NCBI RefSeq assembly: GCF_036324505.1
Contig: NC_086361.1
Location: 7,510,328-7,574,327, forward strand
DNA from: Eleginops maclovinus
Taxonomy: Eukaryota; Chordata; Actinopteri; Perciformes; Eleginopidae
Direction: 5' to 3'
Length of the DNA stretch: 64,000 nt
Below the pieces are notes generated by a model, which worked only from the letters and a program-made list of their open reading frames with translations, was not told where the DNA came from and searched no databases. Positions 1-12,960 of the stretch are shown here, piece by piece; within the stretch, counting starts at the first letter, position 1; every line of letters starts with the position of its first letter. Both the position numbers and the translations under genes were made by a program.

Positions 1-1439
1 TACAGATTTCATGATTTAAACACATTTATTGTTACCAAAGGTCCAACATGAACAGGAAATGTCAGGTGGTTCTCCAAACTACCTTAAAATGCTGGTGTGC
101 TTGCTGCACTTTAATTAAATGTCCCCCTCTAAAAAGGTTCACATTTTGCTTTGATACTGGGTTGCTTCTGCAATAACAACAGTAAAGAATGGACAGTCAT
201 GCACAGGGAACGTTTCTGGAAATTCTCCAAAGACGTGTTTTTTTTAAATGTATCTTTGTCACAGGAATGTTACCATCTGGGTATTGTGTTCTTCAAATGG
301 AGGGTAAACATCCTCCATCTAAATTTGGTATTTTTAACAAACGATATAGGAGCAAATGCCTTTGTAAATAATATCATATTGCATCTGTGTTGGCCTTCCT
401 GCCTTAAGCAGCAGTGTGCTTTGGGAGCAGCATTAGTAAGTATATGGATATGTCTCATTTGCTTCATTTTTTCCTCCTCACTCGATTCTTGGGTGGCCTG
501 GACAGTGATCTGAACAGCTACTGTATCATAAAGTACGTTTTAAAACTTCTATATCTAGTGTCGGAAGAACAGTTTAATAAAGTAGCAAGCCTGAGTTATG
601 ACATTTTAGAGCATCGTATGCATAAGTCTGTTATTGGATCCACAAAACCCTTAAATGTGGGCAATCGGACCAAACGGCTGATCGGAGTACATTACATCTG
701 CATCACACCAGCAGTGCCGTTTGGACAGTCAAATATTTTTTCCTAATTACTTTTTTTCTATTGGCTAAGACATTGCCATTATGCTACGATAGATACGTAA
801 CTTATATAAATAACACTTTGCCTGTACACACAGTCTAAACAAAATAGTTTGTGTTTCTCTCGGGGAACTCAATTTGTTAGTGTTAAGGGACACCATGTCC
901 AGACTATATTTCAATTTTATTATTAGGACAGTGAAAATCAATCTCTGTGTTATTCGAAACTAGTGTAGAACCTGCCAAACTTCATCTGATTTAAAGCTCT
1001 ACAAAAGCTACCAAATGGACCCTGAGGTAATTTTTGTCAAATTGTTTAGCGTCATTAACTTTTAGTCCAATAGAATTGAAGATACAGCGCTGTTAAAGTG
1101 ACAGATGATTTGGCTGTGACACCATCTGTAATGTTGGCGCCGCAGATGGCTCTTTTTCTTTCCATGATTTCTCTTTCTTCACTTGTCTTTTGTTGCTTTG
1201 GCATGATGTAAAATGGCTAAAAAGAAGGACTTAAAAATGTATAAGAAAACAGACTGGAGGTTGCATGCTAATTTCTGCATAATCCTCCCATGAAAGCTCT
1301 TGGAAGCTCCAAATGTATCTATAGTAGCAATATAGTGCAGTTTAAGTGCTGCATTGTACAAACCCTGTACTGAGTGTCTGCTGAAAACCCTCTTCACACA
1401 CTCACGTACAGTACACACTCATGATCATTGATTACATTT

Positions 1440-1760
1440 GCTGCAGCCTTCGCTGTGCTGTGATGTGAATATAATTCAGACATTGAGAACTGTTCCCCGC
1501 TGAGACTTTTCTGAGCTCTCTATCTCCCTCAGTAGGTTTCTCTTCTCCCCCCTCTCATCTTATATTAACATGTCAGATGGGCGATATCTGCACACAAACA
1601 ATCTGTGTTTCATTTACACCTGAGATTTAAATTAGCCTCCGGTGCCCCTGTAGAATTCCTCTGCTGCTCGCGAAACATTAATATGCTTCGCCAACCCTGT
1701 TGCAGCTAATGCAAAATTATTAATCTTATGTGTCTTTTAGCATTAATCTCGAAGGCATTG
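1440..1760. promoter_or_regulatory. Candidate conserved non-coding element
   Basis: Balanced-composition sequence without repeats, with several homeodomain-type cores (attaatatg, attattaatc, catttaattag-like words) and cgcgaaac. This is a judgement from composition and motif density only; cross-species alignment would decide. Confidence 0.2.
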
Positions 1761-2285
1761 GGGAGGCTGTACTGCTGCGTGGGCCATTTATTTTACTTCA
1801 AAGCTTGCTTTTGCAAATTAGCATACCGCAGGCATCAGCTGATGATTCCCAACTCTATGTTGTGACTGGTAAGCGAGGTAGCAGGCGTGTTTGTTTTACC
1901 TCTGCATGTCTTATTCATTAAAGGACAACAAATGCATGACAAGTACTGTAAGCAGTGAGTGAGCAAAAGGAACAATATACGTGATGTTTTTTTTCCTCTT
2001 GTTTTTTCACACTTTTAAAATAAAGTGTAACTAAAGTGTTGTTGTTTCCTATAGATAGTTTCAGCAATACATTCGAATTATATTGGTGCATTTTTTAGTC
2101 CTTACTGCAATAATACTTGTTAAATATAAAATTGGGCTGTTGATACTGTAAAAAACATGTCTAAGTTAATTAAGGAAATTACGCTGTTTTGAAACAATGT
2201 TAAGATTAAAAATGTAATTGCTCCATTGGGTTATTAAATATATACTTTCTGAAATGCAACAAAGTGCAAGAAAAAAATCAGCAAC

Positions 2286-2686
2286 CTATTATGGCTATTT
2301 TCAGGTACACATTAGTATTTTGTGCCTCTACTTAAATGTTTAGAAAGGTCTTTATTTTCTCATACTGCCTGTGCTGCAGCAGCTCTTTTCACCCCCTGTC
2401 TGAAACTCGAGTCCAGTCTGCTCTGATTGTTTAGCTGGCCTGTTGTGATGATAGGTCTTGTGCTTAGAGATGCCCCATCCCTTAGCCTATAACATACAAT
2501 TTGTTGGATGGCTGGCCAATAGTAGACAAGGCGTTTCGGGCAGGGGGGAGTTTTGTAAGAGAGAAACTCCCTCTGAAGAGAACTCAGGGATTTTAGCATT
2601 TGGAAACCATTTACATGCGCACAAATCTATATAACACACTGCAAGTAAGGAAATATCCCCACAAACCTAATATGCCTCCTTTTTTA
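2286..2686 (+). mobile_element. Dispersed repeat family A, copy 1 (non-autonomous DNA transposon-like)
   Basis: Starts with cctattatggctattttcagg and ends near taatatgcctcc, so the two ends are roughly inverted (TATTATGGC against GGCATATTA). The middle shares long blocks with 4342-4800, for example ctgtctgaaa, cagtctgctctgatt and agctggcc. It has no coding capacity. The class (hAT-like or other) cannot be fixed without an alignment. Confidence 0.7.
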
Positions 2687-3390
2687 AATCAAATTTCTCT
2701 GATAAAATATTATGTTGTGCCAACATTCACCATTTTTGAAGGAGGCTCCTTTCATTTCAGCCCGGATGCTGATGCGATTAAGTTCTGTCACGATAAAATA
2801 TGAAGAACCACAGGGCTCTAAATGAAGTGTTTCTTCCAAAATGAGATGTCCAACATTTGAAAAATGGATGCCCGCACTAACAAATTGATTGATGGCATGG
2901 AATTTTAACAAATTACGCGTCATCCTGAGGGATGGCAGAAAGCAGTGAACGCGGCTCCCTCTGAGAAGGAGTGCACCTTGACAGAATGGATCCGCTTTAT
3001 TCCATACATATAGATGACAAACTTGAAATTCAAGAAGTGCCATCGCCATATGTAAAGAGGTCTTATAACCTCACTGCTGAGTGGACGTGATTGACAGGAA
3101 CTGGAGCTTGAGCTTGGCACTCATGCTGACCTTCATTCCATTTGCTGTCGGCTGAGTGGGAGGGATCGAAACCATCTCGCTGTACTCTGACGCGAGGAAC
3201 AGCGGTGAATGTGAAGCATGTGACAGGATCCACACACCACCCGCCTGCTGTCACCACAGTGCGTTAGTAAAGCTTTGAGATTTTGCCTAATTTCAGTTTT
3301 ATGCGCTCTCCAATTGTCTTAGAAATCTGTGGCGCACATTTTCCTCTAGTGCTTCCTCTGAGTAATCATCTGAAGCACCCTCAGAATGAA

Positions 3391-3498
<108 letters not shown>

Positions 3499-4016
3499 TA
3501 CAGTGTACTTCTCACCCTCTTGTAGTTTCACGTTTTTTACTCTCGCTCCCCACATTTCCCCTCTTTACTAATGTATGAGAGGGAAATGCAGGCAGTCCAA
3601 AAGGAACCATTTTCAAGTGCAGCTCACTGTGTTAAAAACATAAACAGGAGAAGCATTTTTTTAATAAGTGCACCAAGTGTACTGATGTATAAATGAATAT
3701 AATCCATAATTGTAAAGGACACAACAAAGGACATTGTGGGACCAAGCAATAGAACAGGAGAACATGACAAATGGTATGGAAATTAACCTTTTGCCTCTTG
3801 TTTTTTCTTGTTCTTTGTGGTTCATCCATACTTTTCACCACTTTTTGCCTCTCCTTACCCCTTTCTTTTACACTCCTCTTTCTTCTCTTTATTGTTCTTA
3901 CTTTCTCCCATTATCCACCTTATTTTTTCATTGTTTCCTTTCTACTAATTACTTCCCACTCTGTCCCTCCCACATTCAATGTGTTAACCCTTTCCCTTTT
4001 TCTCTTCTTCCTTCAG

Positions 4017-4204
4017 GTCCGTCTGCTGTACTGCTCCCTTGAGGAGGCTGAGCAGATTTTCCGGGCAGCCTGGGCGGCGGGTCAGGCGGGGCCCAGTCAC
4101 ATGTGGTTTGCTGTGGGACCGGCCCTGTCTGGTTTGGGCCTGGAGGGACTGCCGAAGGCTTTATTTGCCATCCGACCGCAGGGCTGGAGGGATGAGCCTA
4201 GAAG
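4017..4204 (+). CDS. grin2d: GluN2D-like NMDA receptor subunit, exon 1 of 7 in window (amino-terminal domain, C-terminal lobe)
   Basis: The exon opens in codon phase 0 after a pyrimidine-rich tract ending cttcag, and closes at a gtaaga donor with two bases left over. It encodes 62 codons beginning VRLLYCSLEEAEQIF and ending GWRDEPR plus a split Arg. This is the second lobe of the bilobed, extracellular amino-terminal domain of GluN2 subunits, the region that sets open probability and binds allosteric modulators in this family. The LLYC(S/T)xEEAxxIF and WxxxP patterns are GluN2 hallmarks. The preceding exons (signal peptide and most of this domain) are not in the window. The next exon continues the same frame 5.65 kb downstream. 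GluN2 family membership is very secure; 2D rather than 2C rests mainly on later exons. Confidence 0.93.
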
Positions 4205-4341
4205 GTAAGAGCAAAGCAGAAGGGCTCTAAGGGTTCACCGGCTGTAAGCTACCACAGGTCCAGAGGACATGATTTAGGATATTTTATTTGTTAACTGTTT
4301 CACTTAACATTAATGGACTTTTGGAGCTAGATTCAAAAGAA

Positions 4342-4800
4342 CCTATTATAATCATTTTCAGGTTCATATTTGCATTGTGTCCTTCTACTGTGACATGTTA
4401 CCATGTTTTATGTAAAAACAAAAAAAAAAGTGCCTTATTTTTTCTCATTCTGCCTGTGCAGCAGCTCCTATTTTCACCCTCTGTCTGAAATCAGAGCGCA
4501 GTCTGCTCTGATTGGTTAGCTGGCCAGCTCTGTCGTGATTGATCAACCACATAGAGATGTCCCACCCCTAAGTCCGTCACCTACAATGTGTTGGAGTGCT
4601 AGCCAATAAAAGTGCAAGTGTTACATAGTTATGTCTCTTTGTGATGAAGTAAAAACAAAGAAGTCCGATGGAGAAGTTTCAGGCAGTGGGGGAGTTTGTC
4701 TCCATCTGGAGAGCAATTTCGGATTCTAGCCTTTGCAGACTATTTACATTCACAAAGACCTACAGTTTTTACAACCCCAAAAAGCACAATAGTATTCTTT
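4342..4800 (+). mobile_element. Dispersed repeat family A, copy 2
   Basis: Same order of blocks as 2286-2686: cctattataatcattttcagg at the start, then ttcaccctctgtctgaaatc, cagtctgctctgattggtta and gctagccaataaaagtgcaa, with tttacattcacaaagacct near the end. Non-coding. Confidence 0.7.
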
Positions 4801-4814
4801 AATACCCAACTATG

Positions 4815-5030
4815 TTAGACTAATGAACATCTGTTCATAGGATCTAAGGGATTTTCATTAAAGCGAGCCTCACACAACATCTGTATTCCTCGTGCAAACT
4901 GTAAACTCAAGGCATCCAGTGGTAATCCATGACCTTCTGGAATATCTAAGTAAGTCAACTTTGGAATCCGTATTTTGATGACATTCATGTGTTCCCGTGA
5001 TCGTGAATGAACCACACGCTCGCTTGCCAA
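4815..5030 (-). other. Unrecognised short antisense open frame
   Basis: 71 codons starting MASERVVHSRSREHMN and including IPKLTYLDIPEGHGLPLDA and FARGIQMLCEARFNENPLD. The amino-acid mix is protein-like rather than low-complexity. It directly follows repeat copy 4342-4800 and may be a transposon or retrocopy relic. No promoter, partner exon or family was identified. Confidence 0.2.
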
Positions 5031-8000
5031 ACATCCCCTTACATTAAAGACTCTGTAGTCTCTGTAGCAACAAAATCCCAGCCTGCACAGAACATGTCAA
5101 GGGTGTGTTCTGTAGACAAAACACTTTTTTATTCGTGAAAGTGTGTGGTAAAGTAGTTGTTCCTTCAAAACAATAACCTCGCTTTTAAAGTTAATGTCCT
5201 TTTCACTTTACACCACCTATTTTCTAAACAATAATTACTGTGTTTATTTTTTATTTGAATGGCATTATGTCAATGTGTCCCTCTGAAACCTGAAACCTTA
5301 AACCAAATTAGTGAACCTTTGATCTTTCTCGGATTCAATTTGAAAAATCCAAAGTAAAGTAACCCGATGATTCCAAAACTTGAATGCTGCCCCCTTGATA
5401 TGGTACAGGTGCGTCTATGTTTCTCACAGCAGTCGGGATCCCTTAATTTTCATGCTTCATAAATTGAACACTACGTTGTGCTGTACTGTTGCTGATCATC
5501 TATGCAGTTCAGAAATAGTTTTTTCTCTCGCAGCTGGATTGAGGATTTACTTGTAATAAGTGAGATCTGCAATCGAGAGCCTTAAAGCTTCTGAAAACCA
5601 AACCATATTATTTTAAAAATGCATGCGGATCAGTGTGAAAGTAAACTCGATTGTGCACCTCTATGAATTTTCTGAAGCAAAACACAGGGGTATACAGTAA
5701 CATTTGACGACCACCTGCTCTGTACATGATGTATTCCCCACTGCAGAGATGACTTGATTTAACCCCGGGCATCATTACATTTTCATCTGATGTAATCTAA
5801 ATAGACTCACAAAGTGAGTCCAGGTGAAAGGTGGAATCCTTTATTGATTTCAACTATTAAATCCGCCTCAGTCATGATGGGAAGCAGAAGGCAGGTTAGA
5901 AAGGATTTCTAAACTTTGTAAAGACAGTTCAGTAATGCAAGGCACAGATAACCATTTTCTTTCAGGGGATCAAATCCTTTTGTCGAACTTTATTGCAGAA
6001 ATCCAATCCAGGTTAATGATTACAAACTGTGAAATAAGTGTGTACACTTAATACACTGAATACACAAACTGCTTCAATTCTTAAACTTGGCTAGTCATGC
6101 TATATTTGGAGACATGAAATGCCCATTTCGCTCCAGGATCTGACTCTTTTTGCATCATCCCATGTGGGTATTGCTACATCAGTTTTTGACTACCAGTCAT
6201 CTTGAATCCATTGCTAAACAGGATTCCTTCCAGCATAGCAATGGACTTTGAATCCATCTGATTTCTGGGATTGTGAAATTGTCATGCCCAAAAGAGAAGC
6301 ACACCTTCACTATCAGGCTGAACGTCACGGCTCATTGTGGAACACTGATGTTCTGTCCGAATACCAGGAATAGAAAGTTGGAGGGATGTAAGCGACACAG
6401 ATGAGTCTTTCTGAGGAGAAATGTTATCCTGAAAATTGCAACTCTGTAAATTGTCAAACCCTGCCTTCACAGTACATAATTAAGTGCAGTACAATTTTAC
6501 TTTTCTTATGTTGGGGTTTATGCCTGATCTACCATTATGAGCACCATGCCAATAATACAAAACAGTTTAGTTTTGAGATGTTTTGCTATTAAAACCCAAA
6601 TGAGGGTGTTTAATCCTACTCTTCATCTGAATGAGCTTGTCACCACTCTGTCTGACAGCAGTTAGTTGATAGAAGGACGATACAATTCACACACTCATCA
6701 GCAAAATTCATGCTCAAACCAGACAATCTGCTCCAATCAACACGCATTTGGTCTTAGATATGAAAGTATCCATTTGACACAGACAGCCAAAAAACAAGCT
6801 TTTCATCAGATTTTTTATGTGACGTCATTGCCACTTTTCTGAAAAGTAAAACACAATTCAACTCTTAGCACTAGGCAGCCACATGCGAGGACATGTGCGC
6901 TGTTCTTATTGGAGTCTATTGTAATCTATTTACTCGCTCCTGAGCCCAAATATCTTGAAAAACAATACTTGGTTTACTAAATATTTAATGACTTATCAGG
7001 TTGATAAGCATCGCCTAACACAACATCACAATGCACAATGGATTATTAAATACAGTCGGGTGCAAATGATACACCAAGTGTGTCGTCCAGATTCCTACAA
7101 ATAAGAAATATGTCAAATGAATCTGACACATTAATCCCTGCCTCCCCTCCGTGGTATATTACAGTAAGTCTGATCTCTGCTGCAGTGTTTATGACTGCTA
7201 CTGCTGACAGATCCTCCAGAGAGCCTTTCTAGGCACTAAAGAAATTATGCTTATGATTTGGAACAATAGTTTTTGTGAACACATTAAATAAACGATACGC
7301 TTGCTACGATGGGAGCAAGGTCTTACCCCACTGCACCACTTACTACTCTTTCAGGTCACATGTGAAATTAGATTTAACTTTGATAACTGACTCATCCCAT
7401 CGTAACACAAGAAGTTATGTTTGGACCAGAAAATGTACTGTACCAGCACCATTTTTCATGTGACGGTAGAAACATAATACAACTGTGAACCCCCTGCTTC
7501 GTTTCTGAGGACACCATGTCTGTGAATGAATTCCCTTTGAAGAGGACAGAATTTGTGTTACCTCAAATGTATGCACAGCGCACTTTTGAACTCTCTTCCA
7601 CTGTCCTTCCCCACTTCATGTCCTACCCCACCTGACCGTTTGAAGTGGAAATGCAGTACATTTTGGAAGTATTGCAATGCTTTATAAATTTGGGATCATT
7701 ACAACTCGGGGTCATTGGACCTTGCTATCATTTGTCCCTGCTGTAATTCTTATAGGGACTTAAGCAGTATTATACATTATACATGTCTATCATAAGATGT
7801 AAGACGTGCCTGGTGTTGTTTTTTTCTGCAGCGGTTTTCAAATCAGAGCTGATTTTACAGCCATAGTAAAAGGCAGTGGCTGTTAAATTGTCTCTTTCTG
7901 TGTGAAAGCTTTCCTGCAGATCAACGTCTGATCTATTATTAAATTGTGCTGAGACAGACAGCATGAGAGTGTGCCAATAATTATTTATTAGTTTGAGGCA

Positions 8001-9854
8001 AACTTGAAACATAAATACATTTAGAGAAATTGGGTGTTCAGGGTTGTTGTGAACTCCTGCTTATATTAGTTAATTGGCCCAATATGCTAAATGTATGTTT
8101 CACTATCAGTTACTCATTTATAAATCACTATAAACAGATTCCGTAGGGCAGTATTTTGGTATCGGAATCGTCTTGCATTTTTAGTTCGAGTAGCATTGAC
8201 CACTCGTCTTTGAGACAGTTTTGGCATCTGGAAACACATATTCTGACAATGATTCAGCAAGTTTGATTTAAACTGACTTTTGAAACATTCATTGTCTCTC
8301 ATCTCTTCTCCATTCTCTGTCTCAAGTTGCTCATTAGACTGTTAACAATGAGCAGCGCATGTAAATAAAATAATTGGAACAGATATCTGCTGGCTACATT
8401 GAGACCCTACTAATATTGTCTTTTCCCCCCAGAGGGTTTATTGTCATCAGCCTGAAGCTGCATTAATGATGTGCAGTAAAGCGGCTTTGCACTGATGCTG
8501 CCGTTGGATTTCTATGGAGACCAACTTGGCAAAGGTGTCCTCGGCTTTGCACACTGCTCAAAATTCTCTCCGATGCTGTCCTTAAAGTTCAAACTATTTT
8601 CACTTTAAGTTTGTTAAACATCTCGTTAAATGCCAAACCAATCAGATGACAGCTGTATATGGCACTGCAAGTGGTGAACAAAGAACAAAAGCTGAATCAT
8701 GGGATTGTAAATTGATGGGCCTCATTTATCTGCTGTTCAGGAACCAGCTGACTAGTAATTAAAATATAATACAGGTTTAAAAGACAACTTTTATAACTTG
8801 AAACTTTTCACTGACTACCCAGCTAGGTGCCAATCACATCAAGATGTGTCACCAGCAGCAGGCTGATTGCGAAATCATTTTTTTCTGTCTTTTCTACGGT
8901 ACAGTGCACATGGATATGCATGTATCTCTATCAGGCTTAAGAGGTGCATGCAGTACTCTCAACTTTTTAGCACATTGTCAAACTTAAGACAACCAATCAA
9001 ATAAAACAGGCAGGCTTTTCTACTTTACCGCATTCTTTTCGTGTTAGTACTGGTAAATGTGGTGGTTGCTAGCTAGCTCGTTAGCTGTTGCTAATGCACT
9101 TTGCTGTTTTTCCAATAAGCTTTGCAAGCCAAGGGGCATTTGAAGTAGCCTATCATGGCTAGCCTGTTAATTAGCAGGATGTAAATAAAATCAATTTAGA
9201 GCTTTTGGAAGGAATGCATTTTTTCCTTTAATGTTATCAATATTGTTCATGTTCTTTAACTACTAGCATGACAGCAACACATGTACAGTATTTCCCTAAT
9301 GGAACAGTATCTTAGTAACACCAAGCAATCGTGACAGCACACTTATCTTTCTCAGTTCCCTCATGATTTGTTCAAAAGCTAAACAGAGAGAAACCGATAT
9401 AATGCTGATGAGTCAAGTTTTGAGATGAGAATACAGTTTGGGTTGAACTCTTTAATCATGATTCATTACTTTCGGTGTGATCAAGTGCACATCTCTTACC
9501 CCAGGACCTCATTTGTAGAAATGGTCTAATTACACTGTGTCTATATCACTGGACATGTAACTACTTTTCATTTTATTAAAGTCACACCCTTTAAACTGCA
9601 GTGTTCTTCTTTTTCCCATCAGCATTAAACTCTAGAGCAGAGGGGTCTACTCATTTTCCCCCATATGTTCAGTACTATAAAGTTTAAGCCTTGTTAAATT
9701 TCCAATGTTACTGCCCTCATTCAAGCAGTGATGACTGTCTTCCAGCCAGACTGTCTGTCTGCTTTATTTCCCTGGACCTCAGCACTGTCAAAAAAAGACC
9801 TTCGAAAATGTCCCAGTGTTTTTGTCTTACATTGTTCTCTCTCCCATCCTGCAG

Positions 9855-9995
9855 GCGCATTGCCAAAGGCGTCTCTGTGCTCACCCACGGGGCGATGGCT
9901 CTGCGGAGGGACCAGGGGAGCAACAGCCGGGCGCAGTACGCTGGCAACTGCCAGACTGACGGCAACCAGACCCACAGAGTGCCAGACAGAATCAG
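9855..9995 (+). CDS. grin2d: GluN2D-like exon 2 of 7 in window (end of amino-terminal domain)
   Basis: The acceptor is ctgcag and the donor is gtgcga. The first base completes the split Arg of the previous exon, giving RRRIAKGVSVLTHGA, and two bases remain at the end. The piece covers the last helix of the amino-terminal domain and a poorly conserved loop with one cysteine (GNCQ), at a position where GluN2 subunits keep a cysteine. An NQTH sequon follows, at the place where mammalian GluN2D has an N-glycosylation sequon. The loop before that cysteine differs from the mammalian form, as expected for the least conserved part of the domain. Antisense and shifted open frames across 9717-10163 are shadows of this exon. 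Confidence 0.92.
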
Positions 9996-10918
9996 GTGCG
10001 AGGGATAGAGAGGGGAGGACAGAGGGTGACTTTGAATTTCGTTGTCATTCGCACCGGCTCCTGACATACTGCAGAGTGAGAGAGTAAACAGCTGAACAGC
10101 ACGGAAAAGCAAATAGTGGCAGACAGCTTCAGTGGAGGTTTCACATTCAGAGAGCTGAGTCATTCTGGCCTAGAAACAGCTGTTTTGTTTCTATAGTGAT
10201 GTTTTACAGGTGGAGTTCCACATGGTGGCTACAAAGGGAAACATAGATTTTTGTGTTTCTGTTCTTGTACCTGCTAATGCAAAGATTAAGGTTAATCCTC
10301 GAAATGAAACTGAATTTCACAGCCAACTTGTCAGAAAAGGCTAATTGGATATTGACCCAATGCCTCATACTGTCACGCTCTTGGTACCTTTATAGCGTCA
10401 TTTATTTGTTTTTAAAGGAAGTTTACGTTTGGCAACACAACACAACAACACTATGGATTATGTTTGAGATAAACTTGATTGATGAATGAATGACTTTCAC
10501 AAAGCACACGGACACTGAAGAAAATATTTCAGTTGTTAGATCCATTCACATCAATTTCTGCCCCCCCAACACAGATGTTCACACACATAACATTAGTAAC
10601 TCTGTGCATCTAACAATTACTACATGTGGAACTAGTTGAAAGCCTGTTGCGTTACATAGAGATGCTAAAGGTTGCCTGTATCCGATGTTAAGGGCCACTG
10701 ACCAAAATGCAGTGTTTGATAGTAACATGAACATGCTGTTTGTTCCTTTACCACATATGCACAACGGCAAAACGATCTTTAATCCTAGTTGCCTGAGAAG
10801 CTGTTTCCAAAATTCAGAGGCTGTTTTATTTTAAGGATGCGGTCCATAGCTGTGTGTCCTTCAGAGGCTCAAGCCCAGGCTGAGCCAGCTCCCTGCCTCC
10901 AATTTGTTGGGACTTTGT

Positions 10919-11001
10919 CCTCTGCTCATTTTCCCCAACACATATTTAAAGTCCCTCTGGGTAAAAGGGACTTTAAATATGTGCAGGAAAATGAGCAGAG
11001 G
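10919..11001 (+). other. 83-nt near-perfect hairpin, pre-miRNA-like
   Basis: Bases 10919-10934 pair with 10986-11001 (16 bp), and 10939-10956 pair with 10966-10983 (18 bp). A small asymmetric internal loop (4 against 2 nt) and a 9-nt terminal loop complete the fold. The size and shape fit an animal pre-miRNA. A very young inverted-repeat MITE or a DNA palindrome is equally possible. It lies in sense orientation inside the 24-kb grin2d intron, as many intronic miRNAs do. I do not recognise either arm as a known miRNA. Confidence 0.55.
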
Positions 11002-12309
11002 AGTGAATACTAACTGAAGACTTGATTGACAGGTTCTGCTTTTCACACAATCCCCTCTTGTGATTGACTGGAGGAGTCAGGTGTTACTCTCTTTTTTTCA
11101 ACTGCAAAGGGTTACAGGAGCAGACTGTTACCTGCTGCTAGACTGGCTCTGGAGATTTGTATTCATGTTTACTTTTACGGTCAGACTATATAATTCTTGC
11201 ATGAACATTTCTGCAGGAGAGACGCAGTGTTTACATGTATGCAGTTGCAGGACCACTGGACTCAACAAATAGTGTTAAAAAAGCCCTGGAGCAAGTCACT
11301 TGGTCCTTCGCTGCTTCATATGAACATCTAAGAGAGTATGGTAAATATGTACTGGCTGTTAGACCTCGCATTTCATGGTAATTGAAGAGGCGTTCGGAAA
11401 ACAAAAACCTTGCAAGATAAGTAGGTGTAAAAGCAAAAGCAGGGCATTATGTGGGACTTTAATTTTCATATTTAAAGACGCAACTGAATCAGAAATAGTT
11501 TTTCGATTACAGCATAAGAGGTGATCTGGGTTCATATTTCTGACGTTGTTTTAACTTACAATGGTTGCAATGCCTTGCCATGGCCATTGCAACTGTAAAT
11601 ATCACACATTATACAGTTAACAATAATTTCATAATTATTTTAGTCTGTGTGGATTTTCTACAATTAGCAAATACCTTTTCATTATTTTAATGGTTAAAAA
11701 TGTTTCCATTTTTGTGATGACTTAGATTCATACCTCTAAGAATCTATTTTAATTAATTCAGTTATAAATGCTTTGCTCAAGCTGTTTGGTCAATGCACAT
11801 CATATGAATGTATTTGAGTCCAAAAATGCTTGCTTGTGCAATTTTTGCAATTATGTTCCAAATTGTTTCAAGTTGAGTCCTAAAGATTGCTTTGCAACAC
11901 AACAAAAAGTTTTGAGGTTAACCTATTTTCTTCCAGTTAAAGTTCTTTTTGGACAGCACAGTTTAAACAAACACAGGACTTTCACCGAGGGGGTCCTCAT
12001 TTTTTGTTCTGTGAAAAATCTGTTGAAAAAAGTATTGAAGGTTTTTATCTAAAGATTGACTGGTAGCTCAGATGGTAAAGCAATGTTGCCCTTATTGTGG
12101 GCCTAAACAGCAGCTACTCTTTACAACTGGCTTAAACAGGTTAAAAGTAAAGTCATACATTCAGTGTACTAGTTCAGTTATGTCAGTTTTACAGAGATAC
12201 CTAACCAATGTTTGCTAACAGGTGCGAACATAAGCTAGTAGTCATGTAACAGGCCGTAACAGTCATTCAAAAATGCCATAGCCCGAACTTTGTCCCTGCA
12301 TTAGTATTT

Positions 12310-12450
12310 GATTCCTGTGTGTCTCCTTCTGTTGATTATCTGACATCCAGCACTCTGTCTTTTGATGTATTTCCTCCATCACTCTTTTCCGAAGTTTCGT
12401 AACAACCCCTGAAATGTCCAAATTGACCAATCAGAGTTAAGTATTCAATT
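12310..12450 (+). repeat. Dispersed repeat family B, copy 1
   Basis: Shares the ordered blocks cttctgttgattatctgaca, tccagcactctgtctttt and cctgaaatgtccaaattgac with 43800-44145. The class was not recognised. Confidence 0.5.
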
Positions 12451-12589
12451 AACCCGGATAATTATTTGTATTAATACACCATTTAATTAAAACTAAGTTG
12501 TATATTTACCTTATAAAACCAGATGTTCACGCCTCTTCTCTCCAATGGTATAGATTTAAAAGAAACTTGAAATGAGCTGCCTGAAATAG

Positions 12590-12960
12590 AGACAGGTAGG
12601 CAGTTTAAGGAGGGACAGCCACAACAAAAAGCTCAATTACCCCAGCCAACACAAAAAAACAAACAGATTGGCGATATGACACAATTGATGACAGCCTTCG
12701 AGAAATCTCCTCTGCACAGACAACAAGTTGGACTGCAGATGGATGGTTACCACAAGTTGCATGCCTGCACTGTTTAATGAAGTGTCAAGGTTCATTTTAA
12801 ACTCGGCAAAACATTTTGGGCCCTTCAGAATCTGGCTTTTGAAATCTATCAATCAGTGGCAGGGCTGTCTGTCATGCTGACAGGCGTCGGGACTCGTGGG
12901 ACTCATCGAGTGGCAGTGATAGACCTCGCTACAGCAGCATGAATGACACCTGTAACACGT
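12590..12960. promoter_or_regulatory. Candidate conserved non-coding element
   Basis: Unique-looking, moderately GC-rich sequence with several TGACAG/CTGTCA words (Meis/TGIF-type cores) between 12840 and 12900, set in AT-rich intron. Inference only. Confidence 0.2.

Larger units (their letters stand above)
4205..9854 (+). other. Intron between exons 4017-4204 and 9855-9995
   Basis: A 5.65-kb GT-AG intron. It contains a second copy of the dispersed repeat (4342-4800) and an unrecognised antisense open frame (4815-5030). The rest is AT-rich sequence in which I recognise nothing. A stretch near 8410-8600 is somewhat GC-richer, but no element is named for it. Confidence 0.85.

Noticed and set aside
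414..746. 110-codon plus-strand frame near the window start
   Set aside because: No GluN2 amino-terminal-domain pattern or other family recognised and no good exon borders. Treated as chance.
9637..9670. Possible hAT-like end (cagaggggtctactcatttt)
   Set aside because: The similarity to transposon termini is loose, with no partner end and no target duplication.
9717..10163. 148-codon antisense frame across the second exon
   Set aside because: It overlaps the well-supported plus-strand exon at 9855-9995 and is its mirror. No independent domain or splice evidence.
12058..12130. tRNA-like start (ggtagctcagatggtaaagc) resembling an A box
   Set aside because: No B box, acceptor-stem pairing or anticodon arm follows. 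At most a SINE relic.
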